A stretch of 52,018 nt of DNA from the NCBI GenBank assembly GCA_022842065.1, contig JALHQH010000006.1, positions 87,447 to 139,464 of the forward strand, written 5' to 3'. Of this stretch, positions 17,273 to 25,900 are shown piece by piece (positions within the stretch are counted from its first letter, which is position 1; each line of letters begins with the position of its first letter). This stretch comes from Caldilineaceae bacterium. Its GTDB lineage: Bacteria > Chloroflexota > Anaerolineae > Caldilineales > Caldilineaceae. The position numbers and the translations under genes are program-made. Below the pieces are notes generated by a model. That model saw only the letters and a program-made list of their open reading frames with translations, was not told the origin of the DNA and searched no databases.

Positions 17273-18049
17273 TTAATGATCCAACAACTGGCCGCCGTCA
17301 ATCACAAAGGTGGCGCCGGTGGTGAAGCTGGAGGCCGGCGCGGCGAGATAGAGGGCGATGCCGGTAAGTTCTTCGACGTTGGCGATGCGCCGTTGGGGGA
17401 TGCGCTGGATGGTCGTGTCGTGGATGGTAGGGTTATCCCAGATCGCACGGCTGAACGCAGTCTTGACAAAACCAGGGGCAATGGCATTAACCTGGATATT
17501 GTCGGGAGCCAGTTCAACGGCGAGCACTTCGGTGAGCATCAACACCGCCGCCTTGCTGACACAGTAGACCCCCATGTTGGGCAGCGGCGCTTTACCGGCG
17601 ACGGAGGCCAGGTTGATCACTTTGCCACCGCCCCGTGCCCGCATACTCGGCACACAGGCACGCACCAGGCGAAAATAACCCTTGACATTGACATCGAGAA
17701 TCTTGTCCCAATGGCTCTCTTCGCTGCTGAGCAAAGGGCCAAAGTGCGGATTGGTCGCCGCATTGTTGACGAGAATGTCGATGCCGCCTAATTCATTGCA
17801 AGTGCGGTCAACCAGGCGCTGGACCCCTTCGGCATCACCGGTGTGGGTGGCAATCGCTAAGGCCTGGCCGCCGCTGGCCTGGATCGCAGCCGCCACATGG
17901 TCAAGCGCCTCCTGCTTACGGCTGCTGAGGACAACCGTCGCACCGGCCGCGGCATAGGCTTGGGCAATCGCTGCGCCAATGCCGCGTGAAGCGCCCGTAA
18001 TCAAGGCCACTTTGCCACTGAGATCAAATTGAGCTGCGAGTGGTTGCAT
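17273..18049 (-). CDS. Short-chain dehydrogenase/reductase (SDR)
   Basis: 258 residues. Classical SDR signs: cofactor loop TGASRGIG (18-25), NNA (95-97), catalytic N121, S149, Y162 and K166 (YCVSK), and the PG motif APGFVKT. The S42-R44 region after beta-2 (LSSRK) suggests NADP(H). The fold matches FabG-like or glucose-dehydrogenase-like enzymes; the substrate cannot be set. The neighbour upstream (35 bp) is a PaaG-like enoyl-CoA hydratase/isomerase, so oxidation of a hydroxyacyl-CoA or related intermediate fits. AAGGA lies ten bases before the ATG. Confidence 0.92.
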   Translation of the reverse strand: MQPLAAQFDLSGKVALITGASRGIGAAIAQAYAAAGATVVLSSRKQEALDHVAAAIQASGGQALAIATHTGDAEGVQRLVDRTCNELGGIDILVNNAATNPHFGPLLSSEESHWDKILDVNVKGYFRLVRACVPSMRARGGGKVINLASVAGKAPLPNMGVYCVSKAAVLMLTEVLAVELAPDNIQVNAIAPGFVKTAFSRAIWDNPTIHDTTIQRIPQRRIANVEELTGIALYLAAPASSFTTGATFVIDGGQLLDH

Positions 18050-18084
18050 GAGGTTTGTTCCTTAGTGTGATCGATAGGGTGATA

Positions 18085-18882
18085 TTAGCGCCCAGTGAAA
18101 AGGGGTGTGCGCTTCTCGGTAAAAGCCAGGATCCCTTCGCTGTGATCGGCGGTGGCGGTGGCTTGGGCTTGTAGTTCGGCTTCCAGCAGCAGAATCTCGT
18201 CAAGCGATTGGCCAGTAGCCTGGAGCAGCGCTTGTTTGGTCAGGCCAAGGGCCAGGGTGGGCCGATCTGCTAGTTGTTGGGCGCGTATTAGCGCGTCTTC
18301 CGCCAAGGTATCAGCGCCGGTGATCCAGTTGGTCAACCCCAAGGTTAGGCAACGTTCGGCGGTGATGCGCTCGCCCAGCGCGGCGATCTCAAAGGCGCGG
18401 CTGTAGCCGACCAGCCGGGTTAAAAACCAACTGGCCCCCGCATCGGGCACCAGGCCGATATTGCTAAAGGCCATGAGTAGGCTCGCATCGTGAGCCATGA
18501 TGCGCAGATCACAGGCCAGGGCTAGCGAGGCACCCGCACCGGCGGCAACCCCATTAAGCGCGGCAATCACCGGTTTCTGCAACGCGACAATGCTCAGGAT
18601 CATGGGGCGATAGTAGTCAAGCACCACTTCGCGCACACGCGCCGGGCTAGGCACACCGTCAAAGATCGCCAGATCCTGGCCGGCGCAGAAACCCTTGCCG
18701 GCACCAGTTAGCAAGACAGCGCGTACAGTGTCATCTTCAGCGACGCGCGTAAAGGCAGCTTGTAATGCTTGCAACATGGCCGGCGTAAAGGCGTTACGTT
18801 TCTGGGGGCGATTGAGGGTGATGATCGCAACTTGCTGTTCGACAACGGTAAGGACACTCTGCTCGGCAATCGCTGTATTCAT
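18085..18882 (-). CDS. Enoyl-CoA hydratase/isomerase family protein, PaaG-like
   Basis: 265 residues with the crotonase pattern: NRPQKRNAFT (24-33), oxyanion-hole regions GKGFCAGQDL (62-71) and NGVAAGAGAS (110-119). The position of the first catalytic Glu of true hydratases is occupied by Ser/Ala, while GLVPDAGASW (143-152) keeps an Asp (D147), as in PaaG, the 1,2-epoxyphenylacetyl-CoA isomerase. So isomerase-type chemistry on an acyl-CoA is more likely than simple hydration. It is the first gene of a likely minus-strand operon with the SDR and AEC permease. No other phenylacetate genes are in the window, so the pathway is open. Confidence 0.88.
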   Translation of the reverse strand: MNTAIAEQSVLTVVEQQVAIITLNRPQKRNAFTPAMLQALQAAFTRVAEDDTVRAVLLTGAGKGFCAGQDLAIFDGVPSPARVREVVLDYYRPMILSIVALQKPVIAALNGVAAGAGASLALACDLRIMAHDASLLMAFSNIGLVPDAGASWFLTRLVGYSRAFEIAALGERITAERCLTLGLTNWITGADTLAEDALIRAQQLADRPTLALGLTKQALLQATGQSLDEILLLEAELQAQATATADHSEGILAFTEKRTPLFTGR

Positions 18883-18910
18883 CTTTGCACCATTTTTGGT
18901 ATCAGACTAT

Positions 18911-19050
18911 TACGACAACGTTAAATTATGTGCTTAGCTGGTCCGTGACCAGCGGCTGGGGTAGCTACCGCTGATCACGGACCAGCTAAGGCCACGAGAG
19001 TACTCGACGCGTGCACAGCGCAGAGCGACGGCCAATTTAACATTGTCGTA
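18911..19050. repeat. Palindromic dispersed repeat, copy 1 (GAGTACTC family)
   Basis: Outer arms 18911-18927 and 19034-19050 pair at 16 of 17 positions. An inner hairpin, 18933-18955 with 18968-18990, pairs at 22 of 23. Bases 18969-19017, read on the minus strand, match 51907-51955 at 47 of 49 positions, so this is a dispersed repeat family. It lies between purF and the enoyl-CoA hydratase gene. No protein is encoded. Confidence 0.85.
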
Positions 19051-19069
19051 CTATTCACAAACTGTCAAC

Positions 19070-20491
19070 CTAGTCGCCCCAAACCCCGGCAAACTTTTCC
19101 TTCTCCTGCAATTCAAAGAGCGGGATCTCGGTGGAAAAGGGATAAGCACCGGTGAAACAGGCGTTGCAATAGCCGTCCTCGGCCTTGAGCGCCTTCATCA
19201 ATCCTTCAACGGTAAGAAAGGCCAGCGAATCAGCCCCAATATGTTCACAGATTTCGTCAACGGTCATATTGGCGGCGATTAGCTCCGTCTGACTGGCCAT
19301 GTCAACGCCCATAAAGCAGGGGAATTTAATCGGCGGGCAGGCGACGCGCACATGGACTTCTTTGGCCCCCGCCTCGCGCAGCATCTGTACGAGTGGACCC
19401 GAAGTGTTGCCGCGCACAATCGAATCATCGACGAGCACCACCCGCTTACCGTCCAGATTATCAGGCAGCGGGTTGAACTTCATGGCGACGCCTACCTTAC
19501 GCAGTTCATTGCTGGGCTGAATAAAGGTGCGGCCAATGTAACGGCTTTTGATCAACCCTTCACTATACGGAATCTTGCTGCGCTGAGCATAGCCGATGGC
19601 GTGGGGCGTGCCGGAGTCGGGTACGGGGACGACGATGTCAGCCTTGACGGGCGCTTCTTTGGCAAGGCGCTGACCTAGTTTCTGGCGCGTCTGGTGGACT
19701 AACTTGCCATTGAGCATGCTGTCGGGGCGAGCAAAGTAGATCTGTTCAAAGGTGCAAAAGGCCAACTTTTGGGGCGGGGCACCCTGCAAAAATTCGTAAC
19801 CGTTGCGATCCAGGCGCACAATTTCACCGGGTGCGACCTCCCTGATCGCCTCGCCACCAATCGTAGCAAAGGCACAGCTTTCCGAGGCAATCGCATAACC
19901 GCCCTCGACTTTACCCAGCACCAGCGGACGCAAACCCCAGGGATCACGCACGCCGTAAATGGCATCGCGCGTGAGGATGGTTAAGGTATACGCGCCTTCG
20001 GCTTTGGCCATAAAGATGCGGATGCGGGTCAGCCAGTCATTGCCGCCGGCACCGGCGAGCAGATGGATAATCACTTCGCTGTCGGTCGAAGTGGTGAGAC
20101 CGACGCCCCGTTCCAGGAGTTCGCGACGCAATTGGGGGGCGTTGATCAGGTTGCCATTGTGGCCAATCGCTAACGGGCCATCGAGGGTTTCGAGCAGGTA
20201 GGGTTGGGTGTTGCGCAGTTTGGAGGAACCGGTGGTGGAGTAGCGGGTGTGGCCAATCGCGACATGGCCGCGCAGGTGGCTTAGATTCTCTTCGTTAAAG
20301 ACCTGGGCCACCAACCCCATCCCTTTATGAATGTGGGCGGTGCGCCCATCACAGGTGACAATGCCAGCCCCTTCCTGGCCCCGATGTTGTAGGGCATAGA
20401 GCGCAAAAAATGAATGACGAGCGACCTCGCGTTTTTCGGCAAAGATGCCGAAGATGCCGCATTCCTCGTGTAATTTATCGTCAGCGTACAT
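19070..20491 (-). CDS. purF: Amidophosphoribosyltransferase
   Basis: 473 residues; first step of de novo purine synthesis, PRPP plus glutamine to phosphoribosylamine. An N-terminal propeptide of 10 residues (MYADDKLHEE) precedes C11, the glutaminase nucleophile that must be freed by cleavage. Glutaminase domain: ALQHRGQE (33-40), GHTRYST (80-86), GHNGNL (110-115). The PRPP site is VVLVDDSIVRG (351-361). C246, C392, C442 and C445 match the four iron-sulfur ligands of the Bacillus-type enzyme, so it should carry a [4Fe-4S] cluster. Its ATG comes two bases after the stop of the SGNH hydrolase gene, and its Shine-Dalgarno lies inside that gene's last codons. Confidence 0.97.
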   Translation of the reverse strand: MYADDKLHEECGIFGIFAEKREVARHSFFALYALQHRGQEGAGIVTCDGRTAHIHKGMGLVAQVFNEENLSHLRGHVAIGHTRYSTTGSSKLRNTQPYLLETLDGPLAIGHNGNLINAPQLRRELLERGVGLTTSTDSEVIIHLLAGAGGNDWLTRIRIFMAKAEGAYTLTILTRDAIYGVRDPWGLRPLVLGKVEGGYAIASESCAFATIGGEAIREVAPGEIVRLDRNGYEFLQGAPPQKLAFCTFEQIYFARPDSMLNGKLVHQTRQKLGQRLAKEAPVKADIVVPVPDSGTPHAIGYAQRSKIPYSEGLIKSRYIGRTFIQPSNELRKVGVAMKFNPLPDNLDGKRVVLVDDSIVRGNTSGPLVQMLREAGAKEVHVRVACPPIKFPCFMGVDMASQTELIAANMTVDEICEHIGADSLAFLTVEGLMKALKAEDGYCNACFTGAYPFSTEIPLFELQEKEKFAGVWGD

Positions 20492-20493
20492 GG

Positions 20494-21243
20494 TTAGTCC
20501 TCTACCTTGCGTTCCTCTAATAATGCACGCAACGCTGCGTTGAGCGCTGCATAGCCGGCTTGATTGAGATGAAGCAGATCATAGCTATAAACCGGCTGGA
20601 TCGCGCCATCTGCACCAACGAGTAGAGCGGCACTGTCAAAGAGCACCACCCGTTCACCGACCAATGTTTTCAAATAAAGATTCACTTCTACAATCGCCTC
20701 ACCGACGGCGTCAGACCAAAAGGGACGGCGCAGCAGTGAGGGCTGTGCGGTCGGAAAGACCGTCGTCAGGATCACTGTTGCGCCTTGAGCAGTGGCACGC
20801 TGCACCATTGCAGCAAGATTCTTTTTACAATTAGCAATGATCGCATCACGTTGGGCAGGGAAAAGACCAATCGTTTTGAGATCGTTAATACCGGCTTGAA
20901 TAAGCACAATATCGGGCTGTAACGGCACCAGATGGTCGTCAAAGCGGGCCAGGATCTGTGCCGTTGTTTGGCCACCGATGCCGCGGTTCAGTACTTCGAT
21001 CTGGTCAAAGCCTGTGGGAGCAGGCCAGGTGTAGGCACGCGAATCACCATAAAAGAGCAACCGCACTTTACCATTTGCCTTTGGCAATGGTGTCCCGACA
21101 GGGTAGACCCCAAGCCCAACCGGGTCCAACTGGGTGCCGTTCAACTCGAAATAATAGTGACGTGCCAACAACCCCAGAAGCACATTACCAGCAAGCGACA
21201 GGATCAACAGGAGCGCAAGCAACCACAAGCCAATTCTCGACAC
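20494..21243 (-). CDS. Membrane-anchored SGNH/GDSL-type hydrolase
   Basis: 249 residues from GTG. One N-terminal helix (about 5-28) acts as signal or anchor, placing the enzyme outside. SGNH blocks: FYGDSRA (S68), NRGIGGQT (Gly block), AGIND (N120), and DLLHLN (D222, H225). The family covers esterases, lipases and carbohydrate deacetylases; the substrate is unknown. It ends two bases before purF on the same strand, so it is translationally coupled to a purine enzyme although no functional link is evident. Confidence 0.88.
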   Translation of the reverse strand: MSRIGLWLLALLLILSLAGNVLLGLLARHYYFELNGTQLDPVGLGVYPVGTPLPKANGKVRLLFYGDSRAYTWPAPTGFDQIEVLNRGIGGQTTAQILARFDDHLVPLQPDIVLIQAGINDLKTIGLFPAQRDAIIANCKKNLAAMVQRATAQGATVILTTVFPTAQPSLLRRPFWSDAVGEAIVEVNLYLKTLVGERVVLFDSAALLVGADGAIQPVYSYDLLHLNQAGYAALNAALRALLEERKVED

Positions 21244-21438
21244 CTACATTTACCTGTTCTTTACCCTGCTTGGAAACTAAATCACGATGACACGCATGCT
21301 GCGCCGGCTGCGAGCCGTACACCATAACACAAACTATACCATTATTGGCGACGTTTGGGCTAAACCACTTTTAGCAATTTTGGTTTAATGGTAAGATAGT
21401 CCATATTAGTAGATTGCAGTCGTTGTGGAGAGGGAGAG

Positions 21439-22605
21439 ATGATGAAACAGCCGACGTTGCTCATGGTATCAATCACCACGCTGTTACTTTTTGCGCTAGC
21501 CGGCTGTATTGTCGACTATCGGCCGGATGGCGATATCTATATTGATTTTCCGCCTTTCGCCCAAGGCACCATTCCCCCCGCGACAACCATTGAGTTGACA
21601 ACAACGGTGACGGTAAGCAGCGTACTGACTGACGCAGCGGGGACGATTCCGCCCATCACCAGCACGACGACACCGACACTGACGGTACCGATTACTATCA
21701 CGCCGTCGGTCACTACCACCGCGCCAGTCACCGCGCCCGTTACCGCCACCGTTGTTCCAACCGGAACCCAACCAGCGACCACCGTGACACCACTCCCACC
21801 CACCGCCACGTTGGTCGCCACGGCCCCGACGGCACCATCAACCGGCACCGCCGCTACGCCAACGCCCAGCGGCACCCCAACCCGCGCCACCACGCCGTCA
21901 CCGACTGCAACCCCCAGCCGGACGGCCACCACGACCGCGACGCGTACACCCACCGGCACGCCAACGCGTGCCGCCACGGTCACGCCCACTCCGACGGCGA
22001 CATCGGCCACCCCCGCCGCCACGCCCACGGCGATTCCCGGCACGGTCTTTTTGGGCAGCCATCAGGGCTTTGTCAGCGATGGCAGCTATGTGGTGGTGGG
22101 TGAGGTGCTCAATGGCGAACCCTTCCCAGTTTTTAATGTCAAGGTGATCGGCTCCTTCTATGATAGCAGTGGCAATCTGGTCGCCGCGCAGGAAAGTCTG
22201 GTCGATCTGGCGCAGATCGAGCCGGAGTTGAGCAGCCCGGTGAAATTACAGGTGGACAATAGCAGCGGCAGCATCAGCCGCTATGAACTGACCCTGGTGT
22301 GGGATGAAATTAGTATCGTGGATTATGAAGAGTTGACGATTTTAAGCCAGGAGACGCGCAGCGATGGCGGGCTAACCGTGGTTGGCGAGTTGCGCAACGA
22401 TGGCTCGGTGACGGTAAAGGATATCGTGACGGTGGTGACCTTTTATGACAGCGCCGGCCAAGTGGTAGATGTCTATCGCGGGACGGTTGGCAGTTCGACA
22501 CTGCAACCGAACGAATCAGCGGCATATACCATCACGGGGCCTAACTCCGATTTAGCATACGACCACTTTAGCGTGCAAGCCCAAGGGGCGTTGCAACTGT
22601 TCTAA
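21439..22605 (+). CDS. FxLYD-domain lipoprotein with Thr/Pro stalk
   Basis: 388 residues. The lipobox LAGC gives lipidated C23. A Thr/Pro/Ala stalk follows to about 205. Two FxLYD-type beta domains follow (VVVGEVLNG...SFYDSSGNLV about 220-290 and LTVVGELRNDG...TFYDSAGQVV about 315-380). Such domains are found in bacterial surface lipoproteins and likely mediate binding; no catalytic residues are seen. The Shine-Dalgarno region GGGAGAG directly precedes ATG; a second ATG is next to it. It is divergent from the SGNH-purF pair; the 195-bp gap between them would hold both promoters. Confidence 0.88.
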   Translation: MMKQPTLLMVSITTLLLFALAGCIVDYRPDGDIYIDFPPFAQGTIPPATTIELTTTVTVSSVLTDAAGTIPPITSTTTPTLTVPITITPSVTTTAPVTAPVTATVVPTGTQPATTVTPLPPTATLVATAPTAPSTGTAATPTPSGTPTRATTPSPTATPSRTATTTATRTPTGTPTRAATVTPTPTATSATPAATPTAIPGTVFLGSHQGFVSDGSYVVVGEVLNGEPFPVFNVKVIGSFYDSSGNLVAAQESLVDLAQIEPELSSPVKLQVDNSSGSISRYELTLVWDEISIVDYEELTILSQETRSDGGLTVVGELRNDGSVTVKDIVTVVTFYDSAGQVVDVYRGTVGSSTLQPNESAAYTITGPNSDLAYDHFSVQAQGALQLF

Positions 22606-22607
22606 TG

Positions 22608-22636
22608 CTGGTGCCCACGTTCGGCGTGGGCACCAG
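22608..22636 (+). terminator. Short hairpin after the FxLYD lipoprotein
   Basis: 12-bp perfect stem (22608-22619 with 22625-22636), 5-nt loop TTCGG, starting 3 bp after the stop codon. No T-run follows, so it may protect the 3' end rather than terminate. Confidence 0.45.
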
Positions 22637-22663
22637 GGAACGCGCAAGGTATCAATCGGAATT

Positions 22664-22818
22664 CAGGGGGTTGACATCCCCGCCCTGGGCTAAAGCCGCA
22701 GGGCTAGGAGCAACGCCGGGTAAACCCGGCTCCTGTAGCCGGGTTTACCCGGCGTTGCCCCCTAGCGCGGGTGCCCACTGGGCGCGTTTACGGCGGGACG
22801 GGGATGTTAACCCCTTAT
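22664..22818. repeat. Structured dispersed repeat, copy A (GGGGTT...AACCCC family)
   Basis: Outer arms GGGGTTGACATCCCC and GGGGATGTTAACCCC pair with G-T or mismatch positions. Inside are a hairpin GCCCTG-GGCTAAAGCC-GCAGGGC and a 21-bp stem (CAACGCCGGGTAAACCCGG with CCGGGTTTACCCGGCGTTG). The same order of blocks recurs at 37209-37331. Within the long stem copy A has A-T where copy B has C-G, a compensatory change. This is a dispersed element, possibly RNA-structured. Confidence 0.8.
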
Positions 22819-22831
22819 AGAGAAAGCAGAG

Positions 22832-22893
22832 AAACCTGGCACAATCGTGTACTGCGCATCCCCTGATGCGCAGTACACGATTGTGCCAGGTTT
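22832..22893. terminator. 29-bp perfect hairpin
   Basis: Arms 22832-22860 and 22865-22893, loop CCCT. It contains TGCGCATC/GATGCGCA, shared with the next hairpin at 22935. It lies in the gap 22606-22976 between convergent genes, so it may act as a bidirectional stop. Confidence 0.55.
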
Positions 22894-22934
22894 GATTGTG
22901 TTATCTATTAGATCCCATTTAACCCGAGCAAGTT

Positions 22935-22978
22935 AAACGGGTAGTGCGCATCAGGAGATGCGCACTACCCGTTTTTTT
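22935..22978 (+). terminator. Rho-independent terminator with T7 tract
   Basis: 18-bp perfect stem (22935-22952 with 22957-22974), loop AGGA, T-tract 22972-22978. On the plus strand it terminates transcripts of the lipoprotein gene; its T-tract also includes the TAA stop of the convergent subtilisin gene. Confidence 0.8.
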
Positions 22979-25900
22979 AGTCCTGTACTACCGACACTTC
23001 AAGTGGTTCGGCCCGTAACGCAACCATGTCAACCGTTAGGGTGGCGAGGTTGTCGGTTTCGTCGGCTTCGACTAGGGCATTGTAGGGATCAAGGGTCACG
23101 GTCAGCGTGCGCTCAGGCAGGGCAGCGGCGGCACCGGGGAGGACGAAGCTGAATTGGGTGGAGAGCACTTGCCCGGCATCGACTTGGGCCAGGCGTTGCA
23201 GACCACCAGGCCCCAACACCCCGCCCCCTTGGTCAGCAAATTCAACCAGTACTCCATTCACTGTGGTAGCGCCCAGATTGGTCACGGTGGCGTTGATGGT
23301 CAGCAGACTGTCATTCTCGCCCAGCGCCTCTACTTCCACCCCAGCGATGGCTACCATTAGGTTCACGGGCAGATTCGCCGTCGCGGTCAGCGGATCAGCC
23401 GCACGGGGTGTGGCGTTGCCGGCAGCGGGTGCTACCGTCACCGCCCCAGCGGCGGGGCCAATCGTCAGCGGTTTGACCACCTGGTTGTCCTCTTCATCAA
23501 CCTCTTCAATCGTCCCATCCGGATCAGCCGTGATCTGAATCTGACGGGTGCCCGTCTTATCCGCGGTGCTAAAGGTGATGCTCATCACGCCGCTCTCGCC
23601 CACCGGAATGGTACCGGTGATCACCCCTTCACCCAGTGGCTCGGCGGCACCGTCAGTGACATCGATCAGGCGAACCAGCACAGCCGCAGCGGGCTGGGTG
23701 CCTTCGTTGAGCACGGTCACGGTGGCCGTAACGGTGGCACCGCTGGCCGGGCTGGCCGGCTCGAACTTGACATTGCCAGCGAAGAGCACCAGGTTGGGCA
23801 GATCGGGTGGTTCCTCGGCTTCCGAAGCGACACGTAGGGTCTTGGTCGCTTCGTTATCGACTTCGTCGGTTTCAAAGATCAAGCCGGCTGGATCGGCGGT
23901 GACGCGGATGCGGCGATCACCTGCTTTGTCGGTGGTGTCATAGCTGGCGGTCAGATCAACACTGGCACCGGCAGCAATGGTGGGAATCGTCTGTAGCTCG
24001 CCGATCAGTTCGACGCCGCCGTCGGTGACATCAGCGATCTGCACAACTACATCGTTCACCGCGGCATTGCCATCGTTGCGCACGGTCAGGGTCATCGCGA
24101 CCTGGTCGCCCATGACCGGTTTCTGGTCGCCAAAGAGGATACCGTCACCGCGCACAACCAGGTTCGGGATCTTGGGCGGCGAGATGGTCAGTAGCTTCAC
24201 AGCCCGGTTATCACCTTCGTCGGTTTCGGCAATCGCGTCGTTCGGGTCGGCTGTGACCTGGATGCGCCGTTCGCCGGGCAATTCGGTGTTGTCATAGGCA
24301 ATGTTCAAGGTCACATTGGCCCCCGCGGGCAATTCTTCAACTACTTGCTCCGGCCCGATGGGGCGGGCACCGCTGGTGAGGTCAAGCAGTTGCACCACCA
24401 CATCGGTGGCGTCGGCACTACCGCCATTGAGCAGCGTCACCGTGATCGTCACTGGGTTGCCCTGCGCCGGCTCAGCGGGAGTAAACTTAACATTGCCCGC
24501 CAAGAGCATGAGATTCGGCGCGGGCGGAGCGGCCAACGGTAAGACCGTCACCGCGGTATTGTCCGCTTCGGCGGTTTCGGGGATAAAGTTATTCGGATCA
24601 ACCATGACCTCAATACGCCGTTCGCCGGCAATCCCGGCACTATCCCAGAGCACTTGGGCCACACCACTGCTGCCCGCCTGAATCGTATCGATGACTTGGG
24701 GCGCACCAATCGGCAGATTACCACCAGCGGTCACATCGATAAATTGGACGGTCACCCCATTGGCATCGCGCACCCCGTTGTTGCGAACGACAGCATGTAA
24801 GGTCACGCGGTCGCCGGTCACTGGCTGGGCGGGGTTGAAGCCAATGTTGCCGCTGTACATCGCCAGGTTGATCCCGGTTGCCGGCAGCACCTTTAAGACT
24901 TTGCTGCTCACCTGGTTGTCGGTCTCTTTGGTCTCGGCAATAAAGTTATTCGGATCAACCACCACTTTGATCTTGCGTTCACCGGGCATGGTTTCTTGGG
25001 CCATGCCGGTGGTATCGAGCGTCACCTGGGCCGCGCCGCTGCCACCGACCGCAATCGTATCAATCACCTGGGGCTGGCCAATTGGCTGGATGTTGGCGCT
25101 GTCGGTCACATCCTGGAATTGGACCACCACATTGCTGGCCAGGGCGTTGCCGTCATTGATGACCAGGGCGCGGATAATGGTCGGCTCACCAGCGTGGGGG
25201 GTCACTGGCAAGAAGGTGAGATTGTTGCTGCTGATCATCAGGTTGGGCGCGACCTTGGCGACCAGGCTCAGTGTTTTGGTGGCGGTGTTGTCGGTTTCAC
25301 TGCGCTCGGGCAGCGTATTGTTAGGATCGACCACCACCTGAATCTTGCGCCCGCCATCGACTGCGCCGGCACTCATGCCGGTGGTGTCATAGACCAGTTG
25401 CACCACGCCACTACCCCCGGCGGGGATTGACTCAATCGTCAGGGGTTGCCCGATGGGGCTGGTGGCGCTGCTGTTGGTGGCATCGACAATCTGCACGACC
25501 ACATTGGTGGCGTCAGCAGTACCGTTGTTGATCACCGTGGCATAGATCGCCACCTGATCGCCAGGGTTCGGGATGGCGGGGTCAAAGCCAATGTTGCTGA
25601 CCTGGAGCATCAGGTTGGGCGCAGGGGTCGGCACGATGAGCAGGCTCTGCCCCGCGCTATTGTCATTCTCGTTGCTTTCGACAATCAGATTGTTGGGATC
25701 AGCGACCACTTGGATCTTACGCACGCTCTGGCTGGCCGTGGCCTTACCTGTCGTCTCAAAGGTTACCTCGGCCACCCCACTGCCCCCGGCGGGCAAGAGG
25801 CTGATTGTCTGATTGGCCCCAATCGGGACGGGGCTCTTGTCAGTTAGATCGAGAAATTGGACCACCACATCCGTGGCGTCCACTTCGCCGTTGTTGAGGA

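Noticed and set aside
21360..21420. Promoter TTGGTT...TATTAG before the FxLYD lipoprotein
   Set aside because: Both boxes are weak and the spacer is ambiguous (17 or 18); not listed as a feature.
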